Counted from the stretch's first letter, positions 22,601-32,358 are shown. The stretch is 64,000 nucleotides of DNA from Eutypa lata (GCA_022661535.1 JAKULF010000022.1:122962-186961), one strand, 5' to 3'. Program-made: numbers and translations. The notes: generated by a model from the letters alone, not told the origin.

Positions 22601-22752
22601 GTTATCATGTTCACATAGATCGTGTTATTATTGCTCCTCCATTCATTATTAAAAAGAAGGAGATAGATTATATTGTAAAGGTTCTATCAAAGGTTGTTCA
22701 TATAGTTTGTAATGAAATTAATAGCAATAGTTCGGACAAACATGGAGGTTAA
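13668..22752 (+). CDS. nad5: NADH dehydrogenase subunit 5 fused to an aminotransferase (3 exons)
   Basis: Complex I antiporter-like subunit. Exons 13668-14237, 15542-15643 and 19879-22752. Exon 2 ends ...LLIGAMAKS and exon 3 resumes [20 protein letters not shown], so the NAD5 part is complete; residues to about 655 look like normal NAD5 (to about 21165). No stop follows. The same frame runs through a hydrophilic linker, an RFYSTSG segment (21346-21366) and a full class-III aminotransferase to TAA 22752. The predicted fusion is about 1181 residues, with three TGA=Trp codons in the aminotransferase part. The segment just after helix 1-2 encodes the usual [12 protein letters not shown]. Confidence 0.93.
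14238..15239 (+). CDS. LAGLIDADG endonuclease fused to nad5 exon 1
   Basis: In frame with exon 1, stop at 15237-15239. Motifs [11 protein letters not shown] (about 14397-14430) and [14 protein letters not shown] (about 14750-14792). An R-K-Y-S-S segment at 14367-14381 precedes the first motif. Clearly homologous to the cox1 intron 2 ORF (shared [17 protein letters not shown]). Intact in code 4. Confidence 0.9.
14238..15541 (+). other. nad5 intron 1, group I
   Basis: Core after the ORF: GCGGGAAACTCCTAAAG, TGGATAATCCGCAGGAAAC, GGTTCCTCAGAGACTACACG and GATATAGTCCAAG (15285-15512). Terminal G at 15541; exon 1 ends in T. Confidence 0.88.
15644..19717 (+). CDS. group II intron RT/maturase with altered active site and long C-terminal extension
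   Basis: Open in frame with nad5 exon 2 across the whole intron, about 1358 codons. RT blocks: [64 protein letters not shown]. The catalytic YADD box reads YANN (16987-16998), so both Asp are lost. Domain X follows ([25 protein letters not shown]). After about 17550 there is no HNH nuclease. Instead come about 6 hydrophobic segments (17590-18080), then about 350 hydrophilic Ser/Glu-rich residues ending in an Asp-Ser repeat. Maturase activity is plausible; reverse transcription is not. The extension matches nothing I know. Confidence 0.85.
19799..19832 (+). ncRNA. group II intron domain V
   Basis: 34-nt hairpin with AGCCGTATG pairing to the CGTACGGTT side and a GAAA tetraloop; catalytic heart of the intron. 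Confidence 0.9.
21343..22752 (+). CDS. aminotransferase domain, copy 3 (C-terminal part of the NAD5 fusion)
   Basis: Class-III PLP fold in the nad5 frame. Motifs: [21 protein letters not shown] (about 21670-21693), [17 protein letters not shown] (about 22100-22136), AKGLGGGY (Schiff-base Lys near 22191), [10 protein letters not shown]. All catalytic residues seen in copy 2 are kept, with no frameshift over 1.4 kb. Codon use is AT-rich and three Trp codons are TGA (including GLFW, TGG in copies 1 and 2), so it has adapted to mitochondrial coding. It ends ...SSDKHGG. It may act as a matrix enzyme after cleavage, or as a membrane-tethered domain of complex I. Confidence 0.88.
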
Positions 22753-23476
22753 AATACTTCTTATCTTACAAATAAACGGTACAATGGTGTTAGAGTTAAT
22801 AAATTTTCTACGCAAGCAATAGTCCGTGATTTTGTAAGAGCTTTTGATAAACCTTTTAATAATTATAAGGCTAGCACGCGTACTATAGCACATCGTTAAT
22901 ATCTGAAAGTCTTAAAAATAAAGGTGGTAGTTTTTATGAGTGGTTTGGTGGTGGGTCAATATAAATAAATTAGTAGGTAATAATTGATCAATAAGTCAAG
23001 AAGATTAGATTTTATATTTTAATTAAAATTTGGTATGAATAAAGTAAGGTAAATTAACTATTAATTATACTATTTTAAGAGTTAATCATACTTATATGCT
23101 TTGCCCACGCCTATATTTATTACATTAACCTTTATGGTTAGGGATATGTATTAGTTATTAACACCTAAATCTTTCTTTTTCAATTAAGATGAGGATCCAC
23201 TTTTTTAACTTTTAGTTTGTTGAATAAGGGAGAAGAATAATAAAATTAAAGCCCTTATATTATTAAAAACAGATACATATTTTATTTAATAATTAATTTA
23301 ATTCTTGTTTCTTTAATAAATTAGTAGATAATAATTGATCAATAAGTCAAGACAAGCCTTTTTAACTTTTTTTACAGTGCATTATTAATACCTTTCACAT
23401 TAATTGTATATAATACATATAAGAGCCTTTATTAACTCTAAATTTTACTAACCTAAATTATAATAATAATCAAAAC
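22753..23476. repeat. nad5-cob spacer with a 38-nt direct repeat
   Basis: 22964-23001 (AATAAATTAGTAGGTAATAA ...) is repeated at 23315-23352 with one change. About 22770-22900 contains a short open stretch (NKFSTQAIVRDFVRAFDKPF) that looks like an ORF tail but has no start. No tRNA found. Confidence 0.7.
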
Positions 23477-26400
23477 ATGAGAATATTAAAAAGTCATCCT
23501 TTATTAAGATTAGTTAATTCGTATATTATTGATGCATCAGAACCTAGTAACATTAGCTATTTATGAAATTTTGGGTCATTATTAGCTGTTTGTTTAATAA
23601 TCCAGATAATTACTGGAGTAACATTAGCGATGCACTATAACCCTAGTGTATCAGAAGCATTTAACTCAGTTGAGCACATCATGAGGGACGTTTCGAATGG
23701 TTGGCTTGTTCGTTACTTACATAGTAATACAGCTTCAGCTTTCTTCTTTTTAGTGTACTTACACATAGGTAGAGGAATATATTACGGATCTTATAGATAT
23801 CCAAGAACATTAGTTTGAGCTATAGGTACTGTTATACTTATACTTATGATGGGTACAGCTTTCCTGGGTTATGTTTATAGCCCGAAATGGTTTAATATAA
23901 GTAATAAAGGAAATATAAAGTATAACAAAGTAAATAGTAAAAGATGGTTTAACCAAAGCATGGTAAAAAGAGGATATTCTACAAATCGTCCTTCAGATAA
24001 TATTGAAATTTCTGAAAGACTAGAAATAATTCTTCAAGAATTAGGTTTAAACCCGGTATATGTTTATGAAAATTTAAATTTAGAAGATACTAGAAAACAA
24101 ATATTAAACGATACCAGAGGTTTAAGCGGTATATACATGATAGTTAACAAAATAACTAAAGATTATTATATAGGTTCTGCGGCAACCAATAGATTTTATG
24201 CTAGATTCTGTAACCATGTTATTTATTTCAGAGGTAGTAAAATAGTTAAATTAGCAATTAAAAAATATGATTTGAAAAATTTTGCTTTTATTGTATTAGA
24301 TTTATATCCTAATATTGTTACCAAGGAAAATAACAAAGAATTATTGGATTTAGAAGATAAATATTTAAAATTGTTAGTGCCTAACTATAATATTTTGACC
24401 GAAGCAGGTTATAGTTTTGGCTACAAACACACTGAAATTGATCGTAAAAAGATGAAAGATATTTATAGTGATGCTAGACGTGAAATAATAGGTAATATAA
24501 ACAAAGGTAAAAAGCTTTCTCCTGAAACCATAGAAAAAATGAGAGAAAAGGCTTTAAATAGACCTCCTATGTTAGATATAACTAAACAAAAGTGTATAGT
24601 TAATACAAGACCTGTTGTTTTGTATAACTTGAATGGTACTATTTACGGTGAATATTATACTATTTTGGATGCAGCTAAATCTATAAACTGTGGAGAAAAA
24701 ACTATTAGAAGAGCACTAAAAACAGAAAAAGGATTAGTGAAAAGACAATGAATAGTAAAAGATTTGTCAAATAAATAGTTATCTTATTTCCAATTTTTTG
24801 TTATACTTTATTTTTATATTAAATCATAGTCCCGCGAGTAACAATCTTTCTGCAATCTTTATAGAGAAAAAAAGATTAAAGTGGTATAACCCGACGGGGA
24901 TATAGAATAGTCTTTAAGATTATTTGGCGATGTTAGTGAAAACGATCAAAGAAGTTTAAACTTTAAGATCGTCGGTTATATAAATGATCGCGACAGACTG
25001 GGTCACTAATGGGTGGCTGAAATGCTGCTTAATGCACAGGCGGAACTTTTGGTTAAATTAATTTAATTAATAGAATATACGAATTAAAAGTTATTCTAGC
25101 TTATTATCTTTTTAATAAGTAAGTTTGTATGTTTTACCTTATGGTCAAATGTCTTTATGAGGTAATAGTTTGCCTCAAATGTATAACTAAAAATTAAAAA
25201 CTTTATGTTGATTGAAATAATACTATATAAATTGTATCTTAGGGTTTTAAGTTAAAATAATCCAAGTTATATGATGTAAATTATTTTATACCTAACTCAA
25301 CTAAAAAATAAGTTCCTCCATAGTTTGTCAATCTTTCCTTAATCCGTCAATCTGTATAAGAAGATATATTGACTAGCATAATCTCATTTCTTCGGAGAGA
25401 TATATCGCCAATAGGTAGTATCCCTATGTACTCCTAGTTCTTCAAACCCAGCTTTTTTCAGCACCTTTTGACTTCCAGTGTTTTTCACATGAGCTCTACC
25501 CCACAATTGTTCTGTCTTATCCTGGTAATCCATGTCGGGAAGGTTGTCTAATTTAAGATGTGTAGTCATGCGAGGTAGACTCCACCAAAATGATATGAAG
25601 AAGGGCACGAACTCAGAAGCGTACCCTTTACCCCAGTGCTTCTTCTTTAAATAGTAATAGATGGATGGCCATCCATTACTATAAATATGCACTCCTACCT
25701 CACCGATTAGCTCTCCCTCATTATCGTCTGATTTCTTCAAGAATATTCCTAAGTAGTAATGATTCGGTCGAAAAGGAGATTCTGGTTGTAGATCTTCGAG
25801 GTTTTTTCGAGTTTCACTCTCAGTTTCACTCTTCTTGTCTGGCTTGCCCTCGCCTCCTCTCAAGAGATGCAGAACTTCGGGATCCTTTCGGAGGGAGTGG
25901 TATGCATCGAGGTCCGAAAGAAGAAGTGGTCGAAGGATGAAGTGATAGGTGATAATAGGTTCATGTAGGTTACCCGCAAGGGGACATGGACGAGTCGTAA
26001 GGACCTTATCTTTATAGAAAAGGTCTTTTGTTAATAGCCAATGGAAGAGGTTTTTGTCCAATACATTTCGATAGACTTGAAGGTCAAAGCCTGTATTTAA
26101 CAGTACGTTGTAAGCAATAAAAGTATCGAGTTGGTAAGGAATCCCTGGCCTAGTCCAAGCGTATACTAGCTCTTTTGTCTCAGGTATATTCGTACCTTGG
26201 AGGTTGGTAGAGTCGGGGCTGGGAACTGCTAGGATATTTACTTTCTCGCGGGGTAGATTCCACCAAAATTCCATAAAGGTTGTTGTAAACTCAGTTTCGT
26301 AGTGTTGGCGCCAGTGTTCTTTTTTGAATATAAACCGAAATTCAGGCCATCCGGTTAGGGTAGATGCAAATTTATGTACCCCGCCTTCCCCTATCAACTG

Positions 26401-29400
26401 GCCCTCGTGTTTGTCTTCCTTCTTAAGGAAGATTCCGAAGTATACGTGCGAACCCTGGTATGGTGGTTGTAGACGTTGGAGCTTGTTCTGAGTTTCATTC
26501 TTGTTCTGATCGGGCTTGCCTGTGTCTGAAAAAGCCATAGTTTCGGGTTGGCTTCGAAGGGTGTAGTATGCCTCGAGGTCCGATAGAAAAAGAGGTCGAA
26601 GGATAAGACGATCAGAATGAATAGTAGGTAGGTTATTCTCAACCAGAGGAAGCGTGGTCGAGACAGTAATATGAGTCGGTGTGGTGGTGGTAGCAGCCAT
26701 TGTGATTGGTTGGATAAGTGCTAAATATGTAAATGCGTATAGAGATTCTGGTGCTGGATTGTAACTTTCTAAGTTGATAGAGAACAAGAGAAAAAAAGGG
26801 TAAGGAGAAGGTGATTGCTTATCCTTATATACTGTTTTTCTTTGTCAAAGTCACATGTAAATTTTTATTTGATTTCTAAGCAGGAGCTGGGATATTAGGA
26901 GTTCTCCCAGATTCTACTCATCGAAGGTTTACTATGACTTATTGTGGATCCGCATAATTTCAGTGATCATCATGTGAAAAGGCCAGATGATCAAAGATAA
27001 AACAAAAGATAAGGAGAGAACAGGTATGATTGGATAGTTTACATTGGAGGGCGGGATTTCCGCAGTCTGACTCATGCTAAGGAGGATGAGGTGTCATGGT
27101 GGCGAGCTTGCTTATCCACATTTTCCGAATTAAGATTAGATATTTATGCGATCTGACTCATGGTTTACTGAAGATGATGTGTAATGGCGACTCAAGGGAA
27201 TGGAGATTACGCGTCATGTGGCGAGGACGGAAGTTCTGCTTACCCCCTGCAAGATTGATGCCACAGTTAGGTCTTGATTTCGTATTACTCCTGCGTAGCC
27301 TGGGTGTGGCAAAATGCCGAGAAAGATTTTCATTGAGTCAGAAGACTGAAAAAATCTTGCCAGATGTAGATCATAGATAAGAAAACCTGTTTTCTTTGGC
27401 TCTACAAGCTTACCTCTGTGACAAGCTTACGTCTGCTTTTTATTTCTAAGCAACCCATCGGTCTCAAAAATAAAACAAGAGATAAGGAGATAATGGATAT
27501 GATTGGGTAAAAGATTGAGGGATTTATGCAGGTGTAGCACCAAAACTGATCTTTCGTATATGTTTTGTCAATATGGTATGACTCATGACTAGTGCCAAGG
27601 TGGCAACCCTAATGATGTGAATCACCGGAGCATATGTTCCAATGCGACTTTGCTGGGAAAACGGTAAGCTTTGATTTCTAAGCAAGAGACAAGGATGAAG
27701 AAGTAGAAGAGATCTGTTAGTGGTTCAAATATTGAGGGATTTATGCGCGATGACTCATAGATCGATCAATAATGATGCGTGATGGGTAGGTTACGCCATG
27801 TGATTTGATTACGCTTATCTATTGGCCATAGTCTAGGATAAGAAAATCTTGACAAATGCAGATCTTGGATTAGAATATGTAATAGGATAAGATAAGAATT
27901 TATCATCCCATCCTAATCGTTTAAGTTGAAATTTACCTATCCTCAATTTCTATTTAAGCTAGATCCTTTCCCTTTACTTGTTTCAAGAGTACCAGACCTA
28001 TATACAATAAGTTCTCTTTTTACCAAGTCATCTTTTTTACTCATTGTATTTATCATGGATCTTCCTTATTTTCCAGCACGTACCTATCGTTATGGTTAAA
28101 TACATACTCAGGATCTTTTTGTCGAGAACTCATCTCAAAGGATGGACGGTCTACCTACTATGACTTCATCTCAGAATAATGAGATGAAGTCAGAATATGA
28201 ATCGACTCTCTCTGTTACAGGCTCGAATTCTCGTACAGAGATTCTTCAAGGTCCAGACTCCAACTTGCACCTTGAAGAGATCCATGATGTATCTGAGTCA
28301 CCAAAGACTGTGTTTGACGGTCTTCCTTGTGACACCAAGCTTTCGAGTTCTGAGAGAATGGATGATCTCCCCGACTATGAATCCTCTCAAACTCTTTATT
28401 CTGAACCGTCCGTGATATTAATTTCGGACGATTCTTATTCAAAGACCTTACCAAGAAAGGGTACCCCTTTTCCTGTTACCACTACCGACATCTCTGATCC
28501 AGGATCAGAAAGGACAAAATGCTACACGAAGGGCACAAGCTCTTCTTCGATATTTACGGGTTAGTTGTTCCAGGGTGTTCTCCTTAATTTAACTAACTTC
28601 TTGCTAGCGAAACCTCATCTTCATCATGATGGCTATTCTTGGCGTTATGGACCGACTCATCCTAGTAAGGAATGGGTTAGAAAGTATTGCAAGCAACATG
28701 GTCTAATACCTTCTTCCTTGCCTCGAACGACCTCTTCAAAGGTGGACATTGTAAAAAAACGGCCTACTTCGAAAACCCTCCTTCAAAAGTTGAAGGAGGT
28801 TGTTAGACAACACTTGGAAGAGGAGGATGACTTTGGTGTGAAAGTTAGTGCAGGGTATTCATCTTGGAGGGAGTCAAAGATATCGGATCTGACGATGGAA
28901 AAGAAAGAAAAAGCTATAGAGTTCAGTCTTGATTTTAAGTTTATTAGTTTTACATAGTTGCATAATTGAGTATCCATCTATAGGGTTCTACGAAGAGAGG
29001 CAATATTTACTTAAATTCTCCCTTTTTCAAAATTATGCAGCAATACTAGTGAAAACGGTCAAATATATTTGTTTAGTATAAAGACCGTCGGTATAGTATA
29101 ATATCGCTACAGACTGGTCCACTGGTAGGTATCTAAAATGATGCTTAATGTACAGTCGGAGTCTTTTTTCAACATATCATTAGCTATATTGAGACACAAG
29201 GCTTTATACTAAATTAAGATTATTATATTTAAATAAGTATAAAGTACAGGGTTTGCTTGTTTTAAACATGAAAAGCTAAATTCCATAGCTAGAATGAGCA
29301 AATTAAAGACTTGGCTACAGTTTAACCGCGAAGTAATAGCTGTAGCAAAATACCACTAATTGCTGGAAACTCTTCTATTCAGATGACAATCAGCAGGGAA

Positions 29401-31851
29401 ATTAACATATTATGTTAAAACCTTCAGAGACTATACGTGGTACATTTAACTTTTTATATAGTAATATTTTTATTATATAGATTAAGAAAATGAAGATATA
29501 GTCCAAACCATTAAATAAATTTAATGAAAGGAGAGTCGCGCCTCCTTACTTTTTTAATAACAGTAAATGTTTCAGTATATTCGCAAACATAAACCTTATT
29601 TAAGGTTAATAAATTGTTTATACTGGGTTGTTACAAACAAAGGTTTAATGTATTACTTTTTTAATATCACCAATTTTAGTATATTATTTTCAAATTTATT
29701 TAGATTTATACTATTACTTTGTATTTACCTTTTTTAAGTCTAAGGTCAAAGACAATAGAGAAACTAATGAGATTAATGTTTTATTAACTGGTGTCCATAA
29801 AGAATTACCCGATTCATCTTTAAATACTAATTTTATAGAATGATTCGTAGGCCTTTGTGAAGCAGAGTCTAATTTTTTAATTAGAACAAGAAAAAACGCA
29901 AAAGAGGAAGTTTCGGGTTTTGAGTTTGTATTTAGAATTACTTTACATCAAGAGGATAGAAAAGTTTTAGAATACATAAAAAACACATTAAGATGTGGTA
30001 GATTAAACACTGAGAGAGATGTTTTAATATTTTCAATATCTCAATTAAATGATATTGAGACGGTCTTAATACCTATATTAGATAAATTTACATTAAACAC
30101 TACCAAGTACTTGGATTATCTTTATTTTAAAAAAGCATTTTGTATGTTTAGAAATCGTAAATCTAGTGAATTAACTTTACAAGAAATTAATTTAAATATT
30201 ATAAAATTAAAAGAAGGTATGAATAGTAAAAGAGTAAACTTTGTTTTACCTGAGGATCATAGTATAGTAATTACAGGTAATTATCTAGTAGGTTTACTAG
30301 AGGGAGATGGATCATTTTACTTAAATAAGCACGATATGACAGCTCGTTTTTCACTTGTTACTACTACAGTGAATAGACTAGTTTTAGAAAAAATACGTGA
30401 GTTTATTTTAAGTTTATTAGATGAGCATTCTTATATGCTAGGAAGTACAACTAAACTAATTAATATTAGTAATAAAAAAATTAAAAGTGGACATAGACCT
30501 ATCTCTATATTAGAAATCTCTCAAATTGATTTTATTTGCAATGTACTTATTCCTTACTTAGATAGTATAGAATTTAAAACTAAAAAATACCAAGATTATC
30601 TAGATTTTAAAACAATAGCGTTATTAATCTTAGAAGGTAAGTATTTAACTAATAAAGGTAAAGAATTAATAATTAGATTAGGTGACAGTATGAATAATAA
30701 TAGACTATCTACTAATCCTAACCCTATTATATTAGATGATACTACTAAATCAGAATTAAAAATTTTAGTAAAATCGGATCCTTTAATAAACATAGATTCT
30801 GAAGGTAGAGCTATGATAATATCTGAAAAAAAATATATAAGATCTACCTATATTATAAAAGTTTACCTTCTAAATGGTTCTGTTAATTATTTTACAAGTG
30901 GAATTTCATGCGCTAAATTTCTACATGTAAGTAATGATTCTATAACAAAAAGATTAAACGATGGTAAACCAGTAAAAAATAAGGAAGGTTTAATTGTTGC
31001 TCAGTGTATAAAAAGAATAAAAGTCTACTCTTCTTTAAAATAATGATACAAATTCTTAACTCAAATTTTTCTCAACCACGTCGTAAAACAACCACTTAAT
31101 TATAATTGGTTATATTAGTATTACTAACCTTATAAGTGCTATTCCATGAATTGGACAAGATATTGTTGAGTTCATTTGAGGAGGTTTCTCTGTTAATAAC
31201 GCAACTTTAAATAGATTCTTTGCATTACACTTTGTATTACCATTTGTTTTAGCTGCATTAGCATTAATGCACTTAATAGCACTTCATGATACAGCAGGGT
31301 CAAGTAACCCTTTAGGTGTATCAGGTAATTATGACAGATTACCTTTTGCTCCTTATTTCTTATTTAAAGATTTAATAACAATCTTTATGTTTATATTTGT
31401 TTTAAGTCTATTTGTGTTCTTTATGCCTAATTACCTGGGTGATTCAGAGAACTACATTATGGCTAATCCAATGCAGACACCGCCTGCTATTGTACCTGAA
31501 TGATACCTTCTTCCATTCTACGCCATATTAAGATCTATTCCTAATAAATTATTAGGGGTTATTGCAATGTTTAGTGCAATATTAGCTATAATGTTATTAC
31601 CTATTACAGATTTAGGTAGATCTAAAGGTTTACAATTTAGACCTTTAAGCAAGATAGCTTTCTTTATCTTTGTAGCTAATTTCTTAGTTTTAATGCAATT
31701 AGGTGCTAAACATGTAGAATCTCCATTTATAGAATTTGGACAAATAAGTACAGTATTATATTTTGGACATTTTGTATTTATAGTTCCTTTTGTAAGTCTA
31801 ATAGAAAATACTTTAATAGATATTAGTTTTAGTCATAACTATAAAAAATAA
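23477..31851 (+). CDS. cob: cytochrome b (4 exons, one of 8 nt)
   Basis: Complex III subunit with two b hemes. Exons 23477-23869, 25128-25163, 29314-29321 and 31119-31851 join to 389 residues. Exon 2 encodes [12 protein letters not shown], the 8-nt exon 3 gives A-T and two bases of V, and exon 4 resumes [18 protein letters not shown]. The Qo PEW motif is at 31494-31502 (VPEW). All junctions fit group I rules. Complete in code 4. Confidence 0.95.
23870..24778 (+). CDS. GIY-YIG endonuclease fused to cob exon 1
   Basis: In frame with cob exon 1; stop TAG 24776-24778. GIY-YIG domain [27 protein letters not shown] (about 24125-24210), [14 protein letters not shown] with the catalytic Glu, NUMOD3 and NUMOD1-like modules. 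An RGYST segment (23969-23983) separates it from the cytochrome b part. One TGA=Trp near the end. Intact. Confidence 0.9.
23870..25127 (+). other. cob intron 1, group I
   Basis: Core downstream of the ORF: GTGAAAACGATCAAAG, GATCGTCGGT, GACAGACTGGGTCAC and GTGGCTGAAATGCTGCTTAA (24940-25035). The same core family is found in cob intron 2 and cox1 intron 7. Ends with G 25127. Confidence 0.85.
25384..26700 (-). CDS. tandem GNAT-domain acetyltransferase (nuclear-like)
   Basis: 438 residues from ATG at 26700 (context CACAATGGCT); the frame is open 29 codons further up. Two RimJ/RimL-type GNAT domains: [20 protein letters not shown] at the N-terminus and [20 protein letters not shown] from about residue 250. 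Domain 2 has an acetyl-CoA binding motif ([12 protein letters not shown]); in domain 1 the equivalent [12 protein letters not shown] lacks the Gly pattern, so domain 1 is probably inactive. All Trp are TGG and codon use is mixed, unlike the mitochondrial genes. It is the only convincing minus-strand gene. It probably entered as nuclear DNA; expression here is doubtful. Confidence 0.8.
   Translation of the reverse strand: MAATTTTPTHITVSTTLPLVENNLPTIHSDRLILRPLFLSDLEAYYTLRSQPETMAFSDTGKPDQNKNETQNKLQRLQPPYQGSHVYFGIFLKKEDKHEGQLIGEGGVHKFASTLTGWPEFRFIFKKEHWRQHYETEFTTTFMEFWWNLPREKVNILAVPSPDSTNLQGTNIPETKELVYAWTRPGIPYQLDTFIAYNVLLNTGFDLQVYRNVLDKNLFHWLLTKDLFYKDKVLTTRPCPLAGNLHEPIITYHFILRPLLLSDLDAYHSLRKDPEVLHLLRGGEGKPDKKSETESETRKNLEDLQPESPFRPNHYYLGIFLKKSDDNEGELIGEVGVHIYSNGWPSIYYYLKKKHWGKGYASEFVPFFISFWWSLPRMTTHLKLDNLPDMDYQDKTEQLWGRAHVKNTGSQKVLKKAGFEELGVHRDTTYWRYISPKK
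26701..28141. promoter_or_regulatory. nuclear-like intergenic region with four TGACTCA sites
   Basis: Divergent spacer between the GNAT gene and the next nuclear-like gene. TGACTCA (the Gcn4/CpcA-type bZIP core) occurs at 27067, 27154, 27579 and 27751. A related AAAAC(A)AGATAAGGAGA block recurs near 27000 and 27470. An open frame at 27096-27380 shows no coding features. Confidence 0.5.
28142..28957 (+). CDS. unrecognised nuclear-like gene with a putative 48-nt spliceosomal intron
   Basis: Exon 1 from ATG 28142 ([13 protein letters not shown]...), Ser/Asp-rich and acidic. An in-frame TAG lies inside a candidate intron, 28560-28607: GTTAGT at the 5' end, ACTAAC branch site and CTAG at the 3' end. 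Removing it joins [18 protein letters not shown] with the frame kept; the second exon runs to TAG 28957. The C-terminal part is basic and then coiled-coil-like ([18 protein letters not shown]). About 255 residues. The family is unknown; only TGG is used for Trp. Confidence 0.6.
29314..29321 (+). other. cob: 8-nt micro-exon of cob
   Basis: GCTACAGT supplies Ala-Thr and the first two bases of Val between LWG and ITNL. It is preceded by an intron-terminal G and ends in T, as required. Without it cytochrome b would lack these conserved residues. Confidence 0.88.
29322..31118 (+). other. cob intron 3, group I
   Basis: The core directly follows the micro-exon: TGCTGGAAACTCTTC, GACAATCAGCAGGGAAATTAAC, CCTTCAGAGACTATACG, GATATAGTCCAA (29365-29506). 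The endonuclease ORF sits 3' of the core. Ends in G 31118. Confidence 0.88.
29664..31043 (+). CDS. LAGLIDADG endonuclease in cob intron 3
   Basis: The frame is open from 29649 to the stop at 31043, not fused to the 8-nt exon. The start is unclear: no ATG precedes the first motif, and ATA 29664 is possible. Motifs [13 protein letters not shown] (about 29847-29885) and [13 protein letters not shown] (about 30288-30325); the first is altered (CEAES). The C-terminus has a NUMOD1-like tail ([20 protein letters not shown]). Probably folds as a two-motif enzyme. Confidence 0.82.
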
Positions 31852-32088
31852 TCGGTATGGAGATAGAATAAAAGATTATGCTGCAGGTATTGCCTTTATT
31901 CCAGTAATTACTTTTTATTTTTTGGGTATTACGTAAATAAGCCAGCCCTTGATAGTTTGAATGGATTATGATAAATAAATGTTTAAAGAAAAATAATTTA
32001 ATTAGATTTTTTTATATAAACCTAAAAATTATACTAATATTATAAAATAAGTATAAAAAAAAAATAAAAGAAACCTAAGTTTCTTTTA
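31852..32088. other. cob-trnC spacer with an 8-bp hairpin
   Basis: No gene. AAAGAAAC CTAA GTTTCTTT (32067-32086) is a perfect 8-bp hairpin ending just before trnC; it could mark a processing site. Confidence 0.6.
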
Positions 32089-32159
32089 AGATTATGATGT
32101 AGTAGGTCTACACTTTGATTGCAGATCTTAAGTACGAGGTTCGATTCCTCCATAATCTT
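32089..32159 (+). tRNA. trnC: tRNA-Cys (GCA)
   Basis: Acceptor AGATTAT/ATAATCT, D-arm GTAG/CTAC, loop TTGCAGA (anticodon GCA), T-arm CGAGG TTCGATT CCTCC. The 3' side of the anticodon stem (TCTTAAG) has two extra T compared with the usual TCAAG and does not pair cleanly, as if two bases were inserted. Confidence 0.85.
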
Positions 32160-32358
32160 GTTAAATATTCGTATAATTATCTAGCTTCTTTTTTATAACT
32201 ATAGATTAATGAAATACATTAATTATATACTTTTTTTTAATAAATTTAAATTTATTATATGAAGAATGCTTATGCCTGTGTGTATCGTTCAAGATCAGGA
32301 GGATAGGCACATACATAGTGATAATGTGACAAATGAAGGTTTGAAATCTTCTATTAGT

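Larger units (their letters stand above)
25164..29313 (+). other. cob intron 2, group I, carrying a nuclear-like insert
   Basis: 4.15 kb. The core lies at 29050-29160 (AAACGGTCAAA, AGACCGTCGGT, ACAGACTGGTCCACTGGTAG, TGCTTAATGTACAGTCGG). Upstream of it, about 25.3-29.0 kb has higher GC and nuclear-type genes instead of an endonuclease. Splicing to the 8-nt exon requires the 3' end at G 29313. Confidence 0.8.

Noticed and set aside
25665..25940. + strand ORF opposite the GNAT gene
   Set aside because: Antisense to conserved GNAT motifs.
27096..27380. 94-codon + strand ORF in the nuclear-like spacer
   Set aside because: No recognisable domain, and it lies between divergent genes among repeated promoter-like blocks; probably chance.
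28610..28700. DGYSWRYG as a WRKY/GCM-type zinc finger
   Set aside because: The WRKYGQK signature and the Cys/His zinc ligands are absent; resemblance too short.
29540..29580. Alternative cob exon 3 near the ACAGT at 29568
   Set aside because: No terminal G precedes it and the residues would be Ile-Thr-Val; GCTACAGT at 29314 gives the conserved Ala-Thr-Val with correct splice signals.
32272..32358. COX1 starting at ATG 32272 with a 29-residue extension
   Set aside because: In frame and possible, but the [16 protein letters not shown] start at 32359 matches the family; the extension is kept only as an alternative.
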